A stretch of 64,000 nucleotides of DNA from positions 3,449,963-3,513,962 of the forward strand of contig NC_087382.1 of NCBI RefSeq assembly GCF_963675165.1. The letters are read 5' to 3'. The notes under the pieces were generated by a model that worked only from the letters and a program-made list of their open reading frames with translations, was not told the DNA's origin and did no database searches. A program made the position numbers and the translations under genes. This DNA is from Halichondria panicea (lineage: Eukaryota > Porifera > Demospongiae > Suberitida > Halichondriidae). Below, in pieces: positions 11,813-25,194 of this stretch. The stretch's first letter is position 1, and each line of letters begins with the position of its first letter.

Positions 11813-12213
11813 CTCAGGGCAAACTAGAGGAAGCAGTGGAGGTTGTCTCGGAGATGGTCAATAGACAATACCTCCAAACACCACGCTCTAAAATGAACGA
11901 AGCCGCTGGAAACGTCGACTACCTTTGCAGCGAATATCTCACCGAAATGTTCGTGGTTGCGACAATCGCCGATCTGGCAGTAAAAGAAGCAGAAAAGCCT
12001 CCACCTCCGCGTGCTACCCCGCCCACTCCACGGGAGGACAGCCCACCCCCTCGTATGGGGGTGATTCCCCTCGGCTTTGGACCAGACGTTCCCGACCAAC
12101 CGGATGGAGAGAGGCGCTTCCGTTTGATTGGTCTATTGAATCCCGATGGAACATTGCATATTTTACGAGTACCAGAAGAGGAGTTTCAATTTCTTAGGGC
12201 CCCAGCAGACTAA

Positions 12214-12901
12214 TTAGCGTTATGTGAATGTACTTGTGAACTACATGTATATAATAATTATGAGTATTCTGTTCAACAATTTAGCTGTGTGTGTGTATGT
12301 ATAAACATGTTATTTTTCATGTTGTTTGCACAGTCGTCATTAATATTTTCTTATTAATTAAAAGGCACCTCTGCCCCGAAGCAACCATTGTGATCAAACT
12401 CTGCAGATCCACCCCCTTTCTATGGTTCGTAACACGCTGACCGTTTCATATTTTAAAGACAGAATAATCACTATTATTTATGATAATAATTATGCTAGAC
12501 TAGCCAATTAGTGTTAATTGCAATGGTATCTCATACCCCCCCCCCCACTCAAATGTATACCCGAAGCATTTGAACACTAAAAGCTAGCTGCAAACAAAGC
12601 ACTGCATGTCAGTCGTCACTAGCCTGTTTTACCATAATATTATAGTTAGAGAACAGGCATTTTTAGATGCTGATAATACCCCCTGCATGCATGTACATGT
12701 ACCCTATGATTTATTCATGAACATGCATGCAGTCACATGTGTAATGGAATTCCCCTTACACACAATACAGGGTGTGTCTGGCATGTCTGTGGTGAGGGTA
12801 TTCATATCATTCCAAGAATACCAGCTAGTGAATATAATCAGTGAACCAATTCTCTGCAGTCTACACACATCTCTGAGTTCCTAGCAGAAACTATAATAAT
12901 T
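12214..12901. promoter_or_regulatory. Intergenic 5' flank of gene B, probable promoter region
   Basis: Non-coding sequence between the ANKIB1 remnant and the gene B start codon, conserved before genes C (24497-25194) and D (51403-52052). It contains a C-run (about 12536-12546), a TGCATGCATGTACATGTACC motif and AT-rich stretches. No TATA box or initiator can be assigned with confidence; the promoter role is inferred from position and conservation. Confidence 0.4.
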
Positions 12902-15900
12902 ATGGGACAGGAACAGTCTGCTGAGTAAGTGATCGTCTTACAGCCTAACATTTTTATTGCTTTTAAACAGGAAACAGGCCAAGGAGTTATGGTTTGCTGC
13001 TGGGAATGGTAATGTCAGTAAATTGAAGTCCCTGCTGGCATGTGGGGCCAACCCTAACCACCCCAAGTATTATCGATTATGCAACTATCCATTACACATT
13101 GCTTGTGGGAATGGTCACCTGGAGATAGTGAAGGCACTTGTTGAGGCTGGAGCAGACACTGAGAGAAGGGATTCTTCCGGCATCTCTCCAGTTCATTATG
13201 CAGCCATGTGTTATAAGAAGGTGTTGGTTTACTTGATCAGGGATTGCAAGTGCAGCGCTGGTGAGTAGTTTTCCATTCACTAGCAGTTGCTACATAACTC
13301 CCCCGGCCAACCCTATATATAGCAATTTTTCACATTGCAAATATTTTTGTGGGACTTTAATATCAGTTTAATTTGTAACGAATACGGAATACATGCATGG
13401 CTTGGGCTTCTTAATTTTGAATGAGTTGGTTATGTACACGAACTATGCGTTCGAGGCCTTGAGGGCCTGGCTTAGGGATGGACATTTAGTTCCTTTACAA
13501 ATGCACCAGTCCTGTAATATTTAAATATTTGTGATACCAACATTCACTTTGTGTATAGATGCCAGGGACGAGGACAACAATACTCCACTCCACTATGCAT
13601 GCTGTGGTGGTAACCTAGATGTGGTGCAGTACTTGGTGGAGGAGGCCCACTGTGACATCAGTGAGTGTATCATAATTTTGTCTGTCCCTGTGTACACATT
13701 TGTTGTTATGAACACTTTCAGATGTACGTAACAACAACAACAAGACTGTACTTCATACAGCCTGCCGTCCCTACCTACGTATAATTCGTGAGTCGAAGTA
13801 ATTAGAGATTATAGTAACTACATAGCCCTAAAAGTACTTGTTTGTAACAAACCAGAAATAAGAGTATATGCATGTAATAGATATAGCATGGGAGACCGAG
13901 TGTTTTATGGAATATACAGGTACAAGCATAAGGGTGAAGCTCCGAGGGCGAGTTGCTTGCATATTTCAATAAAACACGAGGATTCTCATGTTATAATATT
14001 ATGCAGGACGACCCCTTACCAAAACGTGTAATAAGAACACGGAAGGAACTGTATGACTTTTATTACATCCTTGTAACCTATATAAAATTATAAGATCCTT
14101 ACAATACAGTGCATGTATTATTATAACCAACTGCATTCCCGTTCAATATTGTAACTTTAGGTGCGACATCGCCTTCCCGTCAGCTTGCAGTGGTGAAGTA
14201 CTTGGTTGAGAAGGCTAACTGTGACATCAGTGAGTTTATTTAAATGTAATGTGTATACAATCTCTTGACCATTAACACATGTATGCAGATGCTACCGATA
14301 ATGAAGGCAAAACACCCCTTGACATAGTTAAAGGGAGGAGTCGTTACGAGGACATTGTTGACTACCTCAAGACTCGACAAGAATCATTTAGACAACCAGG
14401 CAAGTTATGAAAAAACATTTCACCGGCATCCTAAATAATTGACATAGCTATACATTATAAAGAGATTAGTGATGTGCATAATGTTATGTTTACACGACTC
14501 AACAACTGTTACTCATGGCAACCAGGCACGACATTATGAACATATTTAACCGAAGTTGTTATCACGAGGAATTCCTAGTAAATTGTTATCTGAGTACTTT
14601 TTCCTCAATGAAGTAAAAAATGTCTTGCCAGCAAAGGCTTCGCCATGCATACAGTAATTATAACTATACTTTACCATAGCTATATATAATTTTATAGTCA
14701 GTCACATTTACTTCCTTGTACATTCATGCAGGAAAAGATGGTGTTGGGAGTCAAACAGCTGTTCCACTCACACAAGACGAGGCTGATGCTCTGCAGAAGC
14801 TTCTCGAGGGAGCACAAGTCACCATTGGTCATCCCATTGTTGCTGGCACAACCACTCTGGAGGATGTTCAGCAGCTGCTTACTCAGAGAGGACTGGAGAT
14901 TATGGCCGACGACCTCAGGACAAGACTCAGACTAAGTAAGCTTAAAATTACTATTTTTAGTGCTTATCACATGATCTCCAGTCAATCAGTTTAGCTTAAA
15001 GTAGTCACACGACCGTGATTTGTAATCTCCACACTTAACTGATTACTTGCCGAATGGTTCTCGCTAAAATTTCAATGTTTGTTATTTTTCATATGATCAA
15101 AGTAACTTAATCTCTACTAATTTCTCCATAATTATAGTTATGACTGAGCAACGAAGAAACCTCGAGATACTCAACAATCTAATGACAGATGAAGACACTA
15201 TCGATGTTTGCTACCCAAGGCTATTTCTTGTTGGGCCGCCATCTGTTGGCAAGACGACCACACTCAACCGACTGCTGGGGGAGTTTGAGAACATTGACTC
15301 TGCTGGAGACAAAGCCAAGCTTAGAAGCACACTGCTTGCTAACTGCAAACAAATACTTGCCTTCGTTAATGAAAACACAGCAAAATGGTTGTCATCCAAA
15401 GATGTTGACGAGGAAACAAAGCTCTTGTTTGGCTACTTGCGTGAATCTAAGTCTGAAACCACTCCTAACAAAAAGATAAGCATCGCAACCTCAACCGATT
15501 CTCCTGTATTAATACGCAAACAAAGAACTCGATCTAAAAATGCGACAAAACAAGAAAGCAGATCACCACTACACCAAGCCACAGCTGCTCAGCGTACGAC
15601 AATGAGTCATCCAAGAAGCAAACTATTACCAATAAAATCAGAATTACAACAGCTAATAAGGAATGCAGACTATTCCAAAATGGCTGATTTCCTTGGCGAT
15701 ATTTTACTGAACATTCACGACATCGGAGGTCAGCCAGGCTTTTTGGAAATGCTACCAGCCCTGAGCACTGGTCCGGCCATGTATCTAGTGTTCTTAGATC
15801 TCAGTAAGGAACTTGACAAGCTGTACAAAATACCTTTCAGTCGAGATGGTATGGAAATTATTCCCTTCAATTCTGTTCACACTACAGAAGCCACAATCTC

Positions 15901-18647
15901 TCAAATCCTCACCTCTATTGCCAGTGTCCATTGCATCTCAAGAGATCCCACTCCTCTTATTGATGTTGGCAGAGCTAGTGATGCTCTTAAAGAAAGAATT
16001 AAAACATTTAAACAAGTTAAACCGGTAGCAGCCTTGATAGGCACACACAAAGACAAGCTGACCGACCCCGAGAGACAAATCAGCGAGAAAAATGAGGCAC
16101 TTAAAAAAGTTATCCAAAAATTCCCCGAAATTATTATTTCTCCAGGATCAGAACAGCAGAATATTGAGCACAGCGAACCTCTAGACGGAGCCCGTACACA
16201 ATCAGGTTCAAAATCTTGTTTCTTCTCAGTTGATAACCTCAATGGAACTGAAGTGTCTGACATCGGCCCCGTTCGTAATTTCTTAAGTCGAATAATTTTG
16301 TCTCGTTTCAAAAATGCTTCTCTTCCAATTCGACCGAAATGGCTTATTTTTGGGTTGCTTCTTCGAAAACAATTTCAAATAGCTACAATTGAAGATTGCT
16401 TTGAATTAGGAGAAATGCTAGAAATGCAGAAAGAAGAAGTAAAAGTGTGTCTCTGGTATCTTCACAACTGTGTTGGTACGATCCTCCATTACACCAACGT
16501 ACCTGGTGATGACGGTTGGCTCAAGGGTCACGTGATCTGCACTCTTCAAGCTATCTTTGATAGCATCAGCCAGTTTATTCTCCTTTCTATGCGAACGCTT
16601 CACTCAGGAGGTCCAGTTACCGACTACGAGCAGGCCGAGTTGGTTAAGAAGGGACAGTTTTCGATCAAATCCATTGAAATGTGTTGCAGAAACGTGGAAA
16701 TGTCTGAACTTATTCCCGCAAAGCATCTCATTAAGTTATTGGAGCACGTCAAACTTCTGTCCCCGATATCTCATAAGGATAAATCATCAGCGGAAGTTGT
16801 TCGCACTACCTACTTAATGCCGGCTGTTTTGGAGTGTGCTTCACAAGAGGAGCTGGCGAACCCACCTCCACCAGACACCAACAACCCAGAACCACTCCAC
16901 ATCACATTCAGCTTTGGTTACGTACCAACAGGAGTCTTCTGTGGGCTCATCACTCGACTAGTTTCCCAAGGCCCCCATAAAATCCTCGGATTGACGTGGA
17001 AGTTGGTGGAAGACAGTGTCAAGAGAAACTGCATCTCTTTCTATGTAGATGGTATTCACAAGGTGACTCTGCTCTCGCACGAAAAGAGCTACGAAATTCT
17101 AGTTTCCCGTGAGGATCCAGAATCTTCTCTGCACGACCTTTGCGCTCATGCACTCTCTGTCGTTCTGTATTTCCTCAAAACCTTGTATGAGAATTTGGTT
17201 CCATTAATCGCATTCCAGTGTCCCTGTTCCAATCACAAAACCAAACGAGACGTCACTAATTTATGTACTATTTCCGATGGTTCAAAAGTTCGATTTCTTT
17301 GTAACGATTCTATGAAGCTCGTTAAATTAAAACCGGAACAACGGATCTGGCTTGGAAAGGTAAGTATTTTTGTAACCATTAACTGTATTAATGATGCGAA
17401 TTAATTCGCTACAGACCAAGAAGGTTGGTGAGGAAGCTGAACTAAAGGTGCTAAAGTTAGCTGAGGATGGTTTTTTCTTCCACTGGACCAAAGAGGGCTC
17501 CAGACGTCAGATCAAGACCACTGATGATCGGCCCAACACTCTGAGCTTCCCGAATGTGAGAGAGGAGGACTTTGGTCACTACCAGTGTGAGGTGAAGGAT
17601 GCAGCTGCTGGGAAAGTGCTCCTCACTCTCTACACAGCTCTCTACAAAGAGGAGACAAGTCAGTTAGCATTGAGGTGTATGCCACACTTACGTTCAATCT
17701 TTTTACATCACATTATATTTTAGCCGAATTCTCTACTGAAAGGAATGAAGAGCCAAAAAGCAATGACACTAAATCTATTGTAAAGACGCCATCATCAGGT
17801 TTGATTGTTTCTACGAACTATTCTACAAACACTGTTGTTCACTGATCACTCCTATAGATGAGAGGTCCCTGTTATCAGAAAGGCTCCGATACTCAGCAGC
17901 TCCAGTCCAGAGAGTAGGAACTCCATCAGCTGGTGAAGATAATCAAGTCCGTACTAGAATATTAGGTATATTTCCTGAAGTAGCTAGTTATGTATGTTGC
18001 ATGGTTTTAATGTCTGTCCCTCTACAGGATCATCCGCTAATCAAGTCGCTCTACAAGAACTAATGAGGCGATACAATCTGACTGACGAGCAACTCAACCG
18101 TAAAATAAGGAGCTCCGATTGTTCGTACCTGGCCATATATTTCGATGATGTGGAAATTTATTCAAATGTCATGGAACTAGCTTCGGCTGAACAAGCTGAC
18201 GTGAAGAGGTTATACCATAGCGAAGGAACTCGAGCAGCCATGATGAAGTGCTTGAAAATCTGGAAAGAACACAATTCTTCTCAAGCAACTTACAGAGCTC
18301 TACTGGATATTACACTGAGTTTGGGGAAAGGAGACACAGCTGATAAAATCTGTCATCAATTGACCCAACGTAAGTACATGTGTATCAGTGCCCCTCCCCT
18401 TTTCCTTGCCCCTCTAACAAGCAACTGAGCCGGTAGCTATCCGACTCATGCATGTAACTGAAATCACACCAGAGAACTATTTCATAATGAGTATACATAG
18501 GATTGACAGTCACAGTGCAATTGTGTGTGTTTTCAATTATTGCACAAATGATCTCAGCTAGTGCACTGTTGCTATGACAACCTATAGCTTATCAAAATGA
18601 TCTACATATTGTTTCTATATTATTGTACAGATCGTACACTGGACTGA
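12902..18647 (+). CDS. Gene B: complete ankyrin-Roc-COR-Ig-Death protein (1290 aa predicted)
   Basis: Thirteen exons add up exactly in frame: 12902-12924, 12971-13260, 13559-13660, 13722-13787, 14161-14229, 14289-14399, 14732-14935, 15138-17359, 17415-17658, 17724-17798, 17858-17965, 18028-18369, 18631-18647. The start MGQEQSAE fits the N-myristoylation pattern (Gly2, Ser6). Ankyrin repeats fill about residues 9-220 (YPLHIACGNGHLEIVKALVEA, NTPLHYACCGGNLDVVQYLV). A roughly 68-aa linker precedes the GTPase: GPPSVGKTT near 321, DIGGQP near 482, THKD near 590. A COR-like region with a CPC...C cluster runs to about 1029, an Ig-like domain to about 1110, Ser/Thr linkers to about 1171 and a Death domain to about 1285. 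Likely a GTP-regulated scaffold recruiting death-fold partners; this role is inferred. The intron after 14399 has a GC donor. Confidence 0.85.
14400..14405 (+). other. GC splice donor (GCAAGT) of gene B, after the last ankyrin exon
   Basis: The exon ends CCAG at 14399 and is followed by GCAAGT, the typical strong GC-AG donor. Genes A (9-14) and D (53726-53731) have the same donor; gene C has GTAAGT at 26831-26836. Confidence 0.75.
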
Positions 18648-18976
18648 TGCAGTGATTACACATGCAGTGTGTCGGATTGTACAAAATACTCTAGAAATTG
18701 CATGTTACATAGATTCACCCCTACTGGATGATCGATTTGATCATACGAAGAAGACTATACTGACTGAACAATAAAATTATAGCCATTTTCATAGATACAA
18801 TTACATTCAAATTTTCTCATGCAAATGTACAGTGGAATTGTTAGATCACAATAACAACTATTCAGTAATAACAACTTTTCTGTTACATAATTGTACATGA
18901 ATAGATTGTATTATAAAAATAATTATAACATGTACGCCAGAATAACAACTGAAACCAAAAAACAATTATAATATAA

Positions 18977-19768
18977 TTATGAAAGTATATACAATAATAA
19001 AACTAGACAACGTTCAGACATTGCATGACAGTATCTAAACTGAGAGCAGGCTACAGCCCACAGAGGACAGCCGATACCACCTGCAGAGAAAGAGAAACAC
19101 TCAATAAGGTACCACACACTTGGAGGTATGGATATATACACCTCACCTGGTTGTCCAGTGGGGAAGGCCAGGAGTGGAGACACTGGATGGAACAGTTCAG
19201 TGGGGAAAATGGCAACTGGTTTCCGACGATTCAACATGACGACACCAATACGCATTATCAACTACGAAACGGCATGACAACAATTAGCAATGGTAGAGAG
19301 GGATGTATGTGCTCTCACTATTAACACTGAACTCCCTCCACTCAACACGGCACTCAGCTTTGTCAACCGTGACTTGACCCTTCTCTAAGGGAATGTTTTG
19401 TTAATGGTAGCTAGCTATAGTTACAATAGCACAGACCTTTCACCTGAAGCTCTCCGTCCTTCTGATTGATTCTCCTCTGAAGTCTGGCATGATCTGCAAA
19501 ATTGTCCTGTCAGATATAATGGATAGTGGTATCCATACATAAGTTTCATCTCACCATCATATTAACGTGCTGCAACTGTTGCTTTATATCTGATACTTCT
19601 CTCTTCAGGCTAACCGAGTCAGGAGTCTCAGAGGCGTACCAATACACCAACTAGATACGTGTGTTAAAACTGTATTCCAGCATCTAGACCAGTATAATTA
19701 TAGTAAACTGACTTTGTTAGATAGCTTGGGACTCCATAATCTGAGCAGCTTGGTGAGCAGCACTGTTC
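18977..19768 (-). CDS. GET1: GET1/WRB-like gene (unit II copy, first exon not found)
   Basis: Nearly identical to the unit I copy, with the same six-exon structure and open frames; the last exon ends at 18977 and the first recognised exon is 19713-19768. It differs by a few substitutions (for example NRRKPVAIFP) and by a GTCAGT rather than GTAAGT donor after its first recognised exon. It encodes the coiled coil that binds GET3 and the C-terminal membrane segments. Intact over the visible part; the N-terminal transmembrane exon was not identified. Confidence 0.7.
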
Positions 19769-20227
19769 CTAAGACAAGACAAGACACAGGAGGTTAAGGT
19801 TCCAGTTGATCACAACACTCTCCATGGCTGTAAGAATAAAGGGATATTCCCTAACAGTAGTTCTACACTGCACTTACAGGTAGGGTTTTTCCCTATGCAA
19901 TGTGGCCACCATTGAATTGTTGTGCCACTGTCTAGTCTACGTCTGTTTCCAAGAGCTCTCTCACTATCTGCAGTCCAAGTTATGTCAAAAGAAAGAAAAA
20001 GAAAGGTTCTAGAATCTAGTGTAGAACTTACTGTTGCTAGCTAGCTGAGAAGCTGAGAAGATGTAGTTTATATATCTACCTATATAGCTACTGAGTACTG
20101 TGCTATTTTACCTCATACCAACACCCACATAACCAGGAGACTCCTGCTGCTGTAGGAGGAGGTTCTGGCTCCACCATTGAGGAGGTACGTCACTGACACA
20201 CACACCTCACACATTGTGTCCACGTAG

Positions 20228-20743
20228 TCTCATGAATCAGCCGCACTAGGAATGTCCGTCTGAGCACCACTTTAGTCTAGAGGTCATTTCACAATGGAAT
20301 TTTAATTATCATTATGTCAGTGTTAAAACCAATTAGTTCCAACGCATGCAAAAGGTCAACCGCGAACGCTTGACTTAGCAGCTATGAATTTTTGTTTGGC
20401 TTGCTCCAAGAACGTTGCTAAAAGATCAAGAAAAAGGTTGTACAGCACTAGTGCAGTCAACATAGCTCCTTGACTGGCTAACAGTAGCGCTGACTAGTGC
20501 AGTCAACATAGCTCCTTGACTGGCTAACAGCACTAGTGCAGTCAACATAGCTCCTTGACTGGCTAACAGTAACGCTGCGCTGACTAGCGCTATAATATAA
20601 AGTGTCCTGCTGCATACGCTTCTTGTCATTCTTTATTTCCTTTAATGTTGTCAATCCTTGGCCAGGTCAAAATTCTGACCTGGCCAAAAAAGTTTGTACT
20701 AAAGTGCTCAGACGGACATTCCTAGTACGGCTGATTCATGAGA
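20228..20743. mobile_element. Foldback element in APEX1 pseudogene intron, unit II
   Basis: Second copy of the long inverted-repeat element, same position in the APEX1 intron. The left arm starts TCTCATGAATCAGCCGCACT and the right arm ends near 20743. The internal 46-bp minisatellite has three units (about 20447-20580). Confidence 0.6.
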
Positions 20744-21162
20744 CTAGTGTCTACGTACGTACGTATATATCCCCAGGCACTTCCTGTGAAGAAAATCAAA
20801 ACGACAGAAGCTACTGATGGAGAGGCTGTGAGCAAAGGGAAGGGCAAGGAAAACAAGACGAACTGGGATGGTATCGAATTGGGACAAACTAAAGACTGGA
20901 GGTATACATTCCAACTATGTTATCAACTGATACTGATCACATGTACTCAGACCATGGACCAGCTCATGGAATGTGAACGGAATCAGAGCGTGGATAAAGG
21001 TATCGTTTCCTCCGTATTACAATTATTAACCAACCGCATTTTATACACTGTGTATACAGAATGGTGGTCTGGAGTACATTGCACGAGGATACCCAGACAT
21101 ATTCTGTGTACAAGAAACCAAGTGTATTGAGAAAGAGCTTCCTATGGTAGGACAGCCACTGT

Positions 21163-21536
21163 ACACACCCCCCCCCACACACACACACACACTCACCCCC
21201 CCCCCCACACACACACACACACACACTCACCCCCCCCACACACACACACACTCACCCCCCCCCACACACACACACAACCCCCCCACACACACACTCCCCC
21301 CCCACACACACACACAACCCCCCACACACACACACACACACTCACCCCCCACACACACACACACACACACACTCACCCCCCACACACACACACACACACA
21401 ACCCCCCCCACACACACACACACACTCACCCCCCCACACACACACAACCCCCCCACACACACACACTCTCACATAACCCCCCCCACACACACACACACTC
21501 ACCCCCCCACACACACACACACACACACAACCCCCC

Positions 21537-21566
<30 letters not shown>
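21163..21566. repeat. Mixed (CA)n / C-tract array, unit II
   Basis: Alternating CACACA runs and C-tracts of 6 to 10, mostly spaced by TCA or AA. Length and order differ from the unit I and IV arrays, indicating rapid change. Confidence 0.85.
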
Positions 21567-21568
<2 letters not shown>

Positions 21569-22386
21569 GAACCAGCTCGGTATTCCTGGCTACCACGTCT
21601 ACTGGCACTCCGCTGAGAAGAAAGGCTACAGCGGTGTGGGGTGAGGCATATTCACCAACTGTTGTGTGGTTAGTTACAAGTATTGTGCAGGCTGTACTCC
21701 AAAGAGAAGCCAATTTCAGTGACCAATGGTTTGGGAATTGAGAAGTTTGATTGTGAAGGTAGGATCATCACTGCTGAATATGAGCACTTCTATTTCCTTA
21801 CATCTTGTAAGTTGGTTCTGATTTTATTTAGATTCCTATTGTCACTGTTATGTTGTGCCCTGTGTATATAGATGTGCCCAATGCTGGTGATGGCCTCAAG
21901 AGGCTCTCGTACAGTACAAGCAAGACTGGGATAGGGACCTCAGAGAGTACATGAAGAAACTAGATCTCAGTCCTTCTCTGTGGGGACCTCAATGTGGCCC
22001 ATAAAGAGATAGGTACCTTCAGAGTTTGCCTTGACTTTGTGTACATACATGTATGTATCTACGTGTAGATTTAAAGAACCCCAAGACAAACACAAAGACA
22101 GCTGGTTTCACGCCTGAGGAGAGACAGGACTTCACAGAGCTACTGGAGGAGGGTTTCGTGGACACCTTCCGTCACCTGTATCCCGACCTCGCTGGAGCGT
22201 ACACTTACTAGTCATACAGGTTCAACGCCAGAGCCAAGAACACTGGCTGGTGAGTGCTCCCGCATTACTCTAGCAATAGAGTGTATCTGTGTTATCGTGT
22301 CCACGATCCTGCTACTAATACCCAACACATGCACACTGTCTTAGTTATCCACCCACCCCACCACCCACACACACCACACACACTAG

Positions 22387-24496
22387 ATGACGAGGCAAAG
22401 AAGGTAGCCTCACAGGCACAAGCAGACACTCGCTGGATCATAAGAAACACAAAGCCTTGTCCACACTGCAGGTACGTTGGAATAGAGTATAAAATCAATA
22501 GATATTTAGAGTTACTGTACATAATTATACGTTTCATTATTGTCTGATTTCAATATTTCCTTATAGAGATCCAATTCAGAAGAACAATGGATGCAATCAC
22601 ATGACTTGTAAACAGGTACGGGCTTAACATAATTATTAGACTGGGAACGGCTGCATTTAGTTCATCTTTTGTTGCCTCTAGTGTCGCCATGATTTCTGCT
22701 GGGTGTGTCTTGATCCCTGGAGTCTACATAACCACAGAACTGGGGGATACTTTACGTAAATCGTACATTGCCAATTTACATTCAAAAACGCTCTTACAAC
22801 TGATTGTCATCTATAGCTAGCTATGTGTACTAGCTTTGCTGTTCTCATAACTTTTTCAGTTCATATTTCACACAAATGTCACAAATGATATGGGCAACAG
22901 ATATCATTCTTGTCTATTGACCTAGCTCCCTCCTTTTCCTTCGTAGTGTGAATCGGTACCGTTGCTGTTTCAACAAATACTTTTAGAGGCCATTCCATGA
23001 AATTCAGTTGTCTATTGACCTCCCTCCCCTTTGTAGCTGTAACCGGTTCACGGCTCAGGAGAAGGCCAACACGACTGTGGAGAGGTCCAGAGGAGACATG
23101 GAGGCTGCCTATGTTAAAAAAGCTACAGAGGACCTTCAGTCGCACACTAAGAGATTCCAGCATTATTATGACAGATACAACAATCATCTACACAGTCTGG
23201 ATGTAAGTGGTGGAGCGGGAAAAATCTCTAGACAATTCTAGCAAGTTTAGTTTTGATTTTGCTAGCTAGTTTTAAGTGCCCATAACTTGACTTTGGAAGG
23301 TCCAATTTCATGTAGGATGCGTTCTGTAGCTCTAAGGGAGGTCTATTTATCAAAATGGGGTGTGTTTAAATCATGTAGGCCAATTTTTTTTCTCCTTGTC
23401 AGATTGAAATGAAGTTGCTTCAAGAGTCGACTGGTAAGATGAGAGAACTGGAAAGACTCGGACTGGCTCTCGACAAGAAAGGTACGATGTTTGTGTGCAT
23501 GTATTATAATAGCTGCTTAGTAATATTGAAATATGACCTTAATTTGGAAGTTCGTACTGTACATATAACACTACATATTTTTCTTTATAGTGGCTCAGGT
23601 CAAAGGTCAATCTGAGGCCACCATTGGGTGTGAACTCTCCTCTCACTCCACAAAAGAAAATCAGTGTTTTCACAACTGGAGAAGCGAAAAACTTTCTCGA
23701 CGATATTTTCCGAATTCTGCTGAGAGCGAGGAGAATCCTGTCAGCCTCGTATTGCATTGGATACTTCATCCCTGATACAGATGAGGAGGCCCTGGGGGCA
23801 CATGAAGTATTGCAGGTGAGGGCAGGTGGCTAATTTTGACAGCAGATTATAGTGTATGGAGAAATATATTTCTTTAAACGATCACAACTTAAATGTTTAT
23901 CTACTTGCGTGAAGTATTCCATTTTGGTAGAATTTACTACGTGTACCATTGCATTGTCGAGTGTAGCAGCGTTGTCTAACAGCCTACTGTAATAGCTAAT
24001 TTGGTATGTCACTTTCCAACACACACTCACACACACCCACACACACACACACACCCACACACATACCCACTCACTCACACACCCACTCATACACACACAC
24101 ACCCCACACCCCTCAGGGCAAACTAGAGGAAGCAGTGGAGGTTGTCTCGGAGATGGTCAATAGACAACACCTCCAAACACCACGCTCTAAAATGAACAAA
24201 GCCGCTAGAAACGTAAATATCTCACCGAAATGTCCGTGATTGCGACAATCGCCGATCTGGCAGTAAAAGAAGCGGAAAAGCCTCCACCTCCGCGTGCCAC
24301 CCCGCCCACTCCACGGGAGGACATCCCGCCCCCTCGTATGGGGGTGATTCCCCTCGGCTTTGGACCAGACGTTCCCGACCAACCGGATGGAGAGAGGCGC
24401 TTCCGTTTGATTGGTCTATTGAATCCCGATGGAACATTGCATATTTTACGAGTACCAGAAGAGGAGTTTCAATTTCTTAGGGCCCCAGCAGACTAA
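22387..24496 (+). pseudogene. ANKIB1: ANKIB1-like 3' half, pseudogene (unit II)
   Basis: Same exon order as unit I. RING2 is intact here (CWVCLDPWSLHNHRTGGYF) and the acceptor before CNRF is normal (gtag). It is broken later: a one-base insertion at ATTGGGTGTGAAC (about 23627-23632) shifts the frame, and a deletion near 24213 removes the sequence encoding DYLCSEY. The proline-rich tail remains readable (PPPPRATPPTPRED). The disabling changes differ from those in units I and IV, so decay was independent. Confidence 0.78.
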
Positions 24497-25194
24497 TTAG
24501 CGTTATGTGAATGTACTTGTGAACTACATGTATATAATAATTATGAGTATTCTGTTCAACAATTTAGCTGTGTGTGTGTATGTATAAACATGTTATTTTT
24601 CATGTTGTTTGCACAGTCGTCATTAATATTTTGTTATTAATTAAAAGGCACCTCTGCCCCGAAGCAGCCATTGTGATCAAACTCTGCAGATCCACCCCCT
24701 TTCTATGGTTCGTAACACGCCGACCATTTCATATTTTAAAGACAGAATAATCACTATTATTTATGATAATAATTATATGCTAGACTAGCCAATTAGCGTT
24801 AATTGCAATGGTATCTCATACCCCCCCCCCACTCAAATATATACCTGAAGCATTTGAACACTAAAAGCTAGCTGCAAACAAAGCAATGCATGTCAGTCGT
24901 CACTAGCCTGTTTTACCATAATATTATAGTTAGCTATATAGAGAACAGTCATTTTTAGATGTTTGATAATACGTACCCACTGCATGCATGTACATGTACC
25001 CTATGATTTATTCATGAACATGCATGCAGTCACATGTGTAATGGAATTCCCCTTACACACAATAGAGGGTGTGTCTGGCATGTCTGTGGTGAGGGTATTC
25101 ATATCATTCCAAGAATACCAGCTAGTGAATATAATCAGTGAACCAATTCTCTGCAGTCTACACACATCTCTGAGTTCCTAGCAAAAACTATAAT

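Larger units (their letters stand above)
9942..12213 (+). pseudogene. ANKIB1: ANKIB1-like RBR ubiquitin ligase 3' half, pseudogene (unit I)
   Basis: Exons encode DDEAKKVASQAQADARWIIR (9942-10026), the RING2 start DGCNHMTCKQ (10120-10168), CRHDFCWVCLDP (from 10235), the helical Ariadne-type region AAYVKKATEDL...HYYDRYNNHLHSLD, IEMKLLQESTGKMRELERLG, ISVFTTGEAKNFLDDIFRIL, RILSASYCIGYF and a last exon (11817-12213) with a proline-rich tail. This resembles the C-terminal half of ANKIB1; the ankyrin, RING1 and IBR parts are absent. Disabling changes are TAG at 10271-10273 in place of the RING2 Trp, loss of the AG acceptor before CNRF (now gtaa, near 10639), and an inserted MITE at 11391-11610 that removes an exon end and its donor. 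Confidence 0.8.
19982..22250 (+). pseudogene. APEX1: APEX1-like AP endonuclease pseudogene (unit II)
   Basis: Same exon series as unit I, starting MSKERKRK at 19982; the basic N-terminal exon starts at 20777. Unlike the other copies it keeps HSAEKKGYSGVG in frame. It still has a 4-bp insertion (TACAGTACAAG) near 21911, a frameshift before the GDLN motif near 21978, and the shared TAG at 22209-22211. The C-terminal catalytic exon is missing. Confidence 0.78.
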
